Positions 7,058 to 11,810 of a stretch of DNA of 11,810 nucleotides are shown piece after piece. This DNA comes from Proteobacteria bacterium UBA5122 (GTDB taxonomy: Bacteria > Pseudomonadota > Gammaproteobacteria > Tenderiales > Tenderiaceae). Location: contig DHYU01000006.1 of the NCBI GenBank assembly GCA_002415485.1, positions 1 to 11,810 of the forward strand, given 5' to 3'. Made by a program: the position numbers and the translations under genes. Within the stretch, counting starts at the first letter, position 1. Every line of letters starts with the position of its first letter. The notes under the pieces are model-generated. The model did not search any database. It saw nothing but the letters and a program-made list of their open reading frames with translations, and was not told the DNA's origin.

Positions 7058-7531
7058 TTAGTCTATAACCGGAAATTGATTTGCCCACTGCGCCACACTC
7101 TGACGCATGGACTCATCGCGAATATCAAAGCTCACTTTACGGCTCTCGCCAGCGTATTCGATCAGAATCCGTAGATCTGCGGCCGGCAATACACCGGTGC
7201 CATGATCCGGCCACTCGGCCAAAATCACCGCATCCCCTTCCAGCCAATCACGCAGGCCCAGGTATTCCAACTCCTCCGGATCGGCGAGACGGTACAGATC
7301 CAGGTGGTAGACCTGACGCGTCGCCAGCGCATAAGGCTCGACCAAGGTGTAGGTGGGGCTACGCACCGCCCCCATATGTCCCAAGGCATGCAAAAAGCCA
7401 CGTGCGAACGTCGATTTACCGGCGCCTAAATTTCCTTCCAGATAAATCACACAACGTGGCGGACAGTCCTGGGCCACGCGCGCGCCCAGCGCCCGCATAT
7501 CCGCATCAGTGGCAATCAGAATGGATGCCAT
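7058..7531 (-). CDS. tsaE: tRNA t6A biosynthesis ATPase TsaE
   Basis: TsaE (157 aa) is the cytoplasmic P-loop ATPase that works with TsaD and TsaB to add the threonylcarbamoyl group to A37 of ANN-reading tRNAs. The Walker A loop GNLGAGKS spans residues 33-40 (K39). It is followed by the family's RSPTYTLVE (57-65), HLDLYRL with D78, and EWPDHG with E106. Length is typical. Spacing from the Shine-Dalgarno-like GAGG to ATG 7531 is long (12 nt). A -10-like TACAAT (plus positions 7567-7572) sits between the upstream cytochrome terminator and this gene, so it is probably transcribed from its own promoter. In E. coli nnr directly precedes tsaE; here a cytochrome b561 gene intervenes. Confidence 0.96.
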   Translation of the reverse strand: MASILIATDADMRALGARVAQDCPPRCVIYLEGNLGAGKSTFARGFLHALGHMGAVRSPTYTLVEPYALATRQVYHLDLYRLADPEELEYLGLRDWLEGDAVILAEWPDHGTGVLPAADLRILIEYAGESRKVSFDIRDESMRQSVAQWANQFPVID

Positions 7532-7590
7532 ATGCCGTTTTGACCTCGCAAATTAAATTGGCGCCTATTGTATGCCAAAGCCGCCCCCAC

Positions 7591-7625
7591 AGAAAAAGCC
7601 GCCTCACTTACGCGAGGCGGCCTTT
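7591..7625 (-). terminator. strong Rho-independent terminator of the cytochrome b561 gene
   Basis: GCCGCCTC (7598-7605) and GAGGCGGC (7614-7621) form a perfect 8-bp GC-rich stem with an 8-nt loop. On the minus strand it is followed by TTTTTCT (7597-7591). It begins about 30 nt after the cytochrome stop codon. Plus-strand sequence after the stem is CTTTTAC, so weak bidirectional action is possible. Confidence 0.9.
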
Positions 7626-7654
7626 TACTTCCAGACCAACGCTAAGCCAATAAC

Positions 7655-8371
7655 TTATACAGGGCGATGGGGGTGTTCGTGATCATCCACGCGGACATGA
7701 TCGACATCACCTTCGCGATCCGGCGCCACGTCCTTATGCCCATCCACCATCGCCTTCACCAGATTTTCACGGTGAAACAGGCTTTCGAAGATCACACCCG
7801 CGATGTGGAGCAAAATCAACAGCACGGTAAAGTTGGCGAAAAACTCGTGTGTCTCTTCCAACACCTCATTCTCACCATCACCGTGTTCACCATAGGCCCC
7901 ATGCTCGTCATCATCGGCCTGAGCGGTGCTGATCAACTGTGGCAATTGTACATCCTGTGACGCAACGACACCTGCCAACGGCCCTTTGCCCTCTTCCACA
8001 CCATACAGTGCCATACCGGTAAAGGTGGTCATACCCAGACTGAAGATCAGCGCCAACACCATCAAGCCACCCAGGGGATTGTGCCCGATGTAACGCTTGG
8101 CACGCCCGGTCATCAAACCTTTGGCATAGGCTTTTACTTCACCAGGGCCATAGACAAAATCAGAAAACCGGGCATGGCGAGTACCAATAAACCCCCACAC
8201 AATGCGAATCAACAACAACGCCACAATCGCGTAACCCGACCAGACATGCACCCATGATTCCTCTTCACCCGTGGCATACGACAATACAAAGAAGAACACC
8301 AAGACCCAGTGAAAACTGCGCACCCCGATATCCCAAACCTTGATTGATTGAGTATTATTTGTATGACTCAT
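7655..8371 (-). CDS. cytochrome b561-family di-haem membrane protein
   Basis: A 238-aa inner-membrane protein of the cytochrome b561 / Ni-hydrogenase cytochrome b-like family, which moves electrons between quinol and a partner. Four transmembrane helices are visible at about 19-34, 43-62, 99-122 and 176-197. Likely haem ligands are H21 (SFHW), H42 (WVHVW), H175 (ETHEFF) and H189 (LLHIAG). The loop between helices 3 and 4 is unusually long, acidic and His-containing (about 125-172), and the predicted cytoplasmic tail is His-rich (four His among its last 14 residues). A GAGGAG Shine-Dalgarno precedes ATG 8371 and overlaps an inverted repeat. The gene has its own terminator and upstream regulatory repeats, and it interrupts the usual nnr-tsaE pair. 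The redox partner is not encoded here. Confidence 0.9.
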   Translation of the reverse strand: MSHTNNTQSIKVWDIGVRSFHWVLVFFFVLSYATGEEESWVHVWSGYAIVALLLIRIVWGFIGTRHARFSDFVYGPGEVKAYAKGLMTGRAKRYIGHNPLGGLMVLALIFSLGMTTFTGMALYGVEEGKGPLAGVVASQDVQLPQLISTAQADDDEHGAYGEHGDGENEVLEETHEFFANFTVLLILLHIAGVIFESLFHRENLVKAMVDGHKDVAPDREGDVDHVRVDDHEHPHRPV

Positions 8372-8378
8372 AATCCAT

Positions 8379-8407
8379 CTCCTCAGATAATTAATGTGTC
8401 TCTGAGG
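8379..8407 (-). promoter_or_regulatory. inverted repeat overlapping the cytochrome b561 ribosome-binding site
   Basis: On the minus strand CCTCAGA (8407-8401) and TCTGAGG (8387-8381) are perfect 7-bp inverted repeats with a 13-nt A/T-rich loop. The Shine-Dalgarno GAGGAG (8384-8379) shares four bases with the 3' arm, 7 nt before the start codon. If transcribed, the hairpin could hide the ribosome site; as DNA it could be a repressor operator near the transcription start. Confidence 0.5.
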
Positions 8408-8443
8408 GTTAGATTAGAGGGGAAAACTTAAATCAAACTTAAA
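8408..8443 (-). promoter_or_regulatory. promoter with PmrA/QseB-like direct-repeat box for cytochrome b561
   Basis: On the minus strand TTTAAG-TTTGA-TTTAAG (8443-8427) is an exact direct repeat of 11-bp period. It fits the box of OmpR-family regulators PmrA/QseB, (C/T)TTAA(G/T)-N5-(C/T)TTAA(G/T), as I remember it. A possible -35 TTGATT (8436-8431) lies inside the box, with TCTAAC (8413-8408) 17 bp downstream as -10. An alternative -10 is TCTAAT (8418-8413). The start would fall close to the inverted repeat at 8381-8407. No regulator gene is present nearby. Confidence 0.5.
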
Positions 8444-8470
8444 CGTCTACGCGTTGAATTTCGGCACAGG

Positions 8471-9940
8471 TTAACACTGCCTCAGAGATGCAATCACATC
8501 GCTCGCCATGAGGCCCCGCTCACCTTCCGCAGCCGCCTTGTCACCCGCTGCTGCATGTAAGGCCACGCCCACACGCGCCGCATCATTTAACGTCAAGCCT
8601 TGGGCCACAAATGCGGCAATGATGCCGGTCAAGGTATCCCCCATGCCGGCGACGGCCATGCCTGGATTACCGGCAGTACACAACGCAATCTGCTCGTCAG
8701 GCCCCGCAACCAAACTACCTGCGCCCTTCAGTACGACATGTGCATTGAACTTAAGCGCCAATTGTTGCGCCGACTCAACGCGCTGGTGATTGATACTTTT
8801 GCTATCCGTGCCAAGCAAACGCGCCGCCTCGCCTGGGTGGGGCGTCAAAATCCATCGACTGCGTTGATATGGCTCGATCGCCAGCATATTCAACGCATCT
8901 GCATCAACGACCAACGGCAGGTGGCTATCAAGCACAGCAGCCAGCATATTCTGCCCCCAGGTCCCCAGCCCCAAGCCGGGGCCGATCGCGATCACGCTGG
9001 CCTTGGTCATTAACCGTTTCAAGCTGGCAACATCCTCAACCGCCTGCCACATCACCTCCGGCAAGGCTGCAGCCATCGGAACACAGTGTTCACGCCGGGT
9101 CGCCACGGTCACCAAACCGGCACCCACGCGCATCGCCGCCTCGGCGGCCAGCTTCACCGCCCCGGCCATCCCATGATCACCACCAACGATCAGTACATGA
9201 CCATAGTCGCCTTTATGGCTATTGCGTGCGCGCGGCAACAACCGATGTTTGACACCCGCCCAATTAAGACGCACGGCACTGACCTGAACTTGATCGTAGA
9301 CCTGCGCCGGCACCTTGAGATCATGGAAGACCAAGTGACCAACGTAATCAGGCGCCTCACCGGTAAACAAGCCTTGCTTTAAACCGATGAAACTCACCGT
9401 ATGCGCAGCGCGCACCGCCACACCCAGCACCTTGCCGCTATCGGCATGGATACCCGATGGGATATCAACGGCGATCACGGGGACGTTTGCTGCATTGATC
9501 GCATCGATCATCTGCGCCCATTCGCCATTAATGTCACGATCCAGGCCTGTGCCAAAGATTGCATCGACAATGACATCCGCGTCATTCAACACATCGATAT
9601 TAAATGCCTGGATACGCATGCCATCGGCCTTGGCTGCCCCCCAGGCCGTGCGCGCATCGCCTTTGAGCTGGGCCGGATCGCTGCAACTGAACAGGGTCAC
9701 CCGGCGATTGTCTTCGTGCGCCAAACGGGCAATCACATAACCATCGCCGCCGTTATTGCCACCACCACAACAGACGACGATGTGCTGCGCATCCGGATAG
9801 TGCTGCAGCAACAGCTCGTAACAGGCCGCACCCGCCCGGTTCATCAGTTCTATGCCGGGGATATGAAACTGTTCAATCGCAATGCGATCCAGCGCCCTCA
9901 CCTGAGCAGCGCGATAGAGTGTGTAGGGTAAATCGTCCAT
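8471..9940 (-). CDS. nnr: bifunctional NAD(P)H-hydrate epimerase / ADP-dependent dehydratase
   Basis: Metabolite-repair enzyme (489 aa) that restores damaged, hydrated NAD(P)H. The N-terminal YjeF_N half (about 1-215) epimerises R and S hydrates and shows CGGGNNGGDGYVIARL, FGTGLDRDI and AVDIPSGIHADSG. The C-terminal ribokinase-like half (about 235-489) dehydrates the S form using ADP, with KGDYGHVLIVGGDHGMAG, VVDADALNML, LTPHPGEAARLLG, VVLKGAGS and NPGMAVAGMGDTLTGIIAA. The start is ambiguous: ATG 9940 (MDDLPYTLYRAAQ) gives the family-like N-terminus, ATG 9952 adds four residues, and a TTG at 10024 would run far into queG. None has a clear Shine-Dalgarno. Divergent from queG and almost overlapping it. 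No terminator is visible before the cytochrome gene on the same strand. Confidence 0.95.
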   Translation of the reverse strand: MDDLPYTLYRAAQVRALDRIAIEQFHIPGIELMNRAGAACYELLLQHYPDAQHIVVCCGGGNNGGDGYVIARLAHEDNRRVTLFSCSDPAQLKGDARTAWGAAKADGMRIQAFNIDVLNDADVIVDAIFGTGLDRDINGEWAQMIDAINAANVPVIAVDIPSGIHADSGKVLGVAVRAAHTVSFIGLKQGLFTGEAPDYVGHLVFHDLKVPAQVYDQVQVSAVRLNWAGVKHRLLPRARNSHKGDYGHVLIVGGDHGMAGAVKLAAEAAMRVGAGLVTVATRREHCVPMAAALPEVMWQAVEDVASLKRLMTKASVIAIGPGLGLGTWGQNMLAAVLDSHLPLVVDADALNMLAIEPYQRSRWILTPHPGEAARLLGTDSKSINHQRVESAQQLALKFNAHVVLKGAGSLVAGPDEQIALCTAGNPGMAVAGMGDTLTGIIAAFVAQGLTLNDAARVGVALHAAAGDKAAAEGERGLMASDVIASLRQC

Positions 9941-9959
9941 GAGCGTTATCATTGTCGTT

Positions 9960-11042
9960 ATGTCGATAGATTCAACACTACCCCAAACACCTGACGGCGT
10001 CGATGGCGCTACTCTCAAGGCCAAGATTCGAGGCTGGGGTAGTGAACTCGGCTTTCAGGCAGTCGCCTTCAGCCAGCCTCAGTTATCGGCTGCCGGTGAC
10101 AATTTCCAAACCTGGGTCGAGCAAAATTATCATGGCGAGATGGCCTTCATGGCGCGCAATATCGATAAACGCCGCACCCCGGCCGAGCTGGTCGACAACA
10201 CCCGCACGATTATCAGCGTACGCATGGACTACCAGGTCCCCGCCGCCGACAGCTGGCAGGTCATCCATAGCCCAGAGCTTGGCTTCATTGCGCGTTATGC
10301 CCTCGGCCGCGACTATCACAAACTGATGCGCAAACGCCTGCAACACTTGGCCGACAAGATCAGCGACACCATCGGCCCATTTGGCTACCGCGCCTTCGTC
10401 GATAGCGCACCGGTTTTGGAAAAGGAGATCGCACAACAGGCGGGGCTGGGTTGGGTCGGTAAACACACCAATCTATTGTCACGCGAGGCAGGCTCGTGGT
10501 TCTTCCTCGGCGAGATCTTCACCGATCTCGACCTCAGCCCCGACCCACCCGGCGAGGCACACTGTGGCACGTGCAGCGCCTGCATCGACATCTGTCCAAC
10601 CCAGGCCATCATCGCCCCGCACCAACTGGACGCCCGCCTCTGCATCTCGTATCTGACCATCGAGCTGCGCAGCAGCATCCCCGAACATCTACGGCCCTTG
10701 ATGGGCAATCGCATCTATGGTTGCGACGACTGCCAACTGGTCTGCCCGTGGAATCGTTTTGCGCAGTTGAGCCAGGAACAAGACTACCTGCCGCGTCACG
10801 GCCTCGATGCGCCCCAACTACTGGAGCTATTCGCCTGGGACGAAAACACATTTCTGACCAACCTTGAAGGCTCGCCAATACGCCGCATCGGCCACGAATG
10901 CTGGCTGCGCAACATCGCCGTCGCCCTCGGCAACGGCCCTGCCAGTGATGCAGTGATACTGGCCCTCAACGAAAAACTCGCGCATCCATCAGAGATGGTG
11001 CGCGAGCATGTGCAGTGGGCATTGGCGCGATTGCGCCCTTAA
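9960..11042 (+). CDS. queG: epoxyqueuosine reductase QueG
   Basis: Cobalamin- and iron-sulfur-dependent cytoplasmic enzyme (360 aa from this start) that reduces epoxyqueuosine to queuosine in the tRNA anticodon wobble position. The N-terminal reductase-like domain includes YHGEMAFMAR, VDSAPVLEK with D148 (the expected proton donor region) and GLGWVGKHTN. Two ferredoxin-like cluster motifs follow: C202-GT-C-SA-C-IDI-C212-P and C255-DD-C-QLV-C262-P. A HEAT-like C-terminal segment (about 300-355) ends HVQWALARLRP. ATG 9939 is an alternative with a weak AGGG 10 nt upstream, but it adds the hydrophobic MSVIIVV that merely mirrors the nnr start. ATG 9960 gives a more family-like N-terminus yet lacks a Shine-Dalgarno. 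Its stop is 3 bp from that of convergent orn. Confidence 0.96.
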   Translation: MSIDSTLPQTPDGVDGATLKAKIRGWGSELGFQAVAFSQPQLSAAGDNFQTWVEQNYHGEMAFMARNIDKRRTPAELVDNTRTIISVRMDYQVPAADSWQVIHSPELGFIARYALGRDYHKLMRKRLQHLADKISDTIGPFGYRAFVDSAPVLEKEIAQQAGLGWVGKHTNLLSREAGSWFFLGEIFTDLDLSPDPPGEAHCGTCSACIDICPTQAIIAPHQLDARLCISYLTIELRSSIPEHLRPLMGNRIYGCDDCQLVCPWNRFAQLSQEQDYLPRHGLDAPQLLELFAWDENTFLTNLEGSPIRRIGHECWLRNIAVALGNGPASDAVILALNEKLAHPSEMVREHVQWALARLRP

Positions 11043-11045
11043 CGA

Positions 11046-11600
11046 TTAAGGCTGCGGCAGCTTAATGAAGTGCTCGCGGTAATACTGCAATTCACGGATA
11101 GAGTCGCGAATGTCATCCAGCGCCAGATGCGCCCCACTCTTGCTAAAGCCCTTGCTCAACTCTGGCGCCCAGCGGCGCACCAGTTCTTTTAAGGTGCTGA
11201 CATCCAGATTGCGGTAGTGGAAGAAGTTTTCCAGCTCAGGCATGTGGCGATACAAAAAGCGGCGGTCCTGACAGATACTGTTGCCACACATCGGCGAGGC
11301 ATTCGCCGCAATGTGTTTGCGCAGAAATTCGATCGTTTGTAACTCGGCCGCACGTTCGTTGATCATGCTCTCGCGCACACGCTGCGTCAGCCCTGAGCCA
11401 CCATGCTGACGGGTATTCCACTCATCCATCGCATTGAGCACGTCATCGGTTTGGTGTACGGCCAGCACCGGCCCCTCTTCGATGATATTCAGCTCGGCAT
11501 CGGTGACGATGGTCGCGATCTCGATGATGCGATCGTTATCCGGATCCAGCCCCGTCATCTCCAGGTCGATCCAGATCAGGTTATTGATATTCTGTGTCAT
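11046..11600 (-). CDS. orn: oligoribonuclease Orn
   Basis: A 184-aa 3'-to-5' exoribonuclease of the DEDDh family that degrades di- and short oligoribonucleotides, including pGpG from c-di-GMP turnover. Essential in many gammaproteobacteria. Visible catalytic residues are D12 and E14 (WIDLEMTGLD), D112 (QDRRFLYRHMPELE), H158 and D163 (HLALDDIRDS). The C-terminus ELQYYREHFIKL is almost identical to the E. coli protein. I start at ATG 11600 (MTQNINNLIW), which has GAGG 5 nt upstream and the family-like N-terminus; an in-frame ATG at 11630 adds ten residues and would cover the predicted promoter. Residue 110 is Cys where I recall Gly in E. coli. Confidence 0.97.
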   Translation of the reverse strand: MTQNINNLIWIDLEMTGLDPDNDRIIEIATIVTDAELNIIEEGPVLAVHQTDDVLNAMDEWNTRQHGGSGLTQRVRESMINERAAELQTIEFLRKHIAANASPMCGNSICQDRRFLYRHMPELENFFHYRNLDVSTLKELVRRWAPELSKGFSKSGAHLALDDIRDSIRELQYYREHFIKLPQP

Positions 11601-11623
11601 GCCATCCTCAATATATTTAGTTT

Positions 11624-11657
11624 TGTGCATTCTACGTCGATGTCGCTAGAATGTTGA
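11624..11657. promoter_or_regulatory. overlapping divergent promoters of orn and the cytochrome c gene
   Basis: CATTCTA (11628-11634) and TAGAATG (11647-11653) form a perfect 7-bp inverted repeat with a 12-nt spacer. Each arm contains TAGAAT, a 5-of-6 match to the -10 consensus, pointing outward: 11634-11629 toward orn and 11647-11652 toward the cytochrome. The orn unit has a -35-like TCAACA (11657-11652) at 17 bp. The cytochrome side has only a weak TTGTGC (11623-11628) at 18 bp. Predicted leaders are about 22-24 nt on each side. Confidence 0.5.
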
Positions 11658-11682
11658 ACCTTAATTCCATCGGAGCCATCGT

Positions 11683-11810
11683 ATGCGCCTCGCCATCACC
11701 CTCGCCAGCCTGCTTGCGCTGACCAGTCCCCACGTCTCGGCCGAGATCGATGGCGGCGGCCTGCTGCAACAGAGTTGCCAGGGCTGTCACGACAACAAGA
11801 TCTACCAACG
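11683..11810 (+). CDS. c-type cytochrome, 5' part only (runs off window)
   Basis: The first 42 codons are present and the frame is open to the window end. Residues 1-20 form a signal peptide (MRLAITLASLLALTSPHVSA, likely cut after VSA). Mature residues include a CxxCH haem-attachment motif, CQGCH, at about residues 32-36, very near the N-terminus as in small monohaem class I cytochromes c. GGAG (11672-11675) lies 7 nt before ATG 11683. It is transcribed divergently from orn from an overlapping promoter region. The axial ligand and rest of the protein lie outside the window, so subtype and partner cannot be stated. Confidence 0.85.
   Translation, partial: MRLAITLASLLALTSPHVSAEIDGGGLLQQSCQGCHDNKIYQ

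Noticed and set aside
6902..7174. 90-codon plus-strand ORF in the tsaE-amiB gap
   Set aside because: It runs into tsaE coding sequence antisense, has no Shine-Dalgarno, and overlaps the tsaE terminator hairpin.
9941..10024. N-terminal extension of nnr from a TTG at 10024
   Set aside because: It would run through the start of queG, uses a rare start codon, has no ribosome site, and adds residues not found in the family N-terminus as I know it.
11043..11045. tRNA genes between queG and orn, as in E. coli
   Set aside because: The stop codons are only 3 bp apart, leaving no room.
1..11810. Mobile elements, CRISPR arrays, toxin-antitoxin or defence genes
   Set aside because: No transposase, integrase, terminal repeat, repeat-spacer pattern or defence-type domain was found; the gene content is housekeeping with accessory regulation.

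Overview
The window is about 11.8 kb of chromosome from a gammaproteobacterium. The main evidence is gene order. Read on the minus strand it runs orn, (queG, opposite strand), nnr, [cytochrome b561], tsaE, amiB, mutL. From memory this matches the Escherichia coli orn / queG / nnr(yjeF) / tsaE / amiB / mutL neighbourhood, except for the inserted cytochrome gene and the lack of miaA-hfq directly after mutL. MutL carries the metal-binding endonuclease motif that E. coli MutL lacks, so this is probably not an enteric. Flagellar-type chemotaxis and several haem or haem-linked proteins suit a free-living, motile, respiring bacterium. Genus cannot be told from the sequence.

Region by region: positions 1-328 hold no protein gene. 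They contain a CRP/FNR-type palindrome, a structured stretch ending in a strong intrinsic terminator (together a candidate small RNA), and a sigma-28-type promoter. Positions 329-3552, plus strand, carry a chemoreceptor and two translationally coupled genes of unknown role (a DUF7931/phospholipase-D-fold-like protein and an exported protein with a secretin N-domain-like fold). Positions 3556-7531, minus strand, carry mutL, amiB and tsaE, with a likely terminator separating tsaE from amiB. Positions 7591-8443 form a self-contained cytochrome b561 unit with its own terminator, ribosome-site hairpin, promoter and a PmrA/QseB-like direct-repeat box. Positions 8471-11042 hold divergent nnr and queG, whose 5' ends nearly abut. 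orn follows convergently, and a divergent, truncated c-type cytochrome gene runs off the window end.

Most genes are housekeeping: oligoribonucleotide decay (Orn), queuosine synthesis (QueG), nicotinamide-cofactor hydrate repair (Nnr), tRNA t6A synthesis (TsaE), septal murein hydrolysis (AmiB) and mismatch repair (MutL). I see no mobile element, CRISPR array, toxin-antitoxin pair or defence island, and no convincing new multi-gene system. The novel-looking material is regulatory and accessory: the candidate small RNA, the inserted cytochrome cassette with its control region, the divergent overlapping start regions, and the uncharacterised two-gene unit next to mutL.
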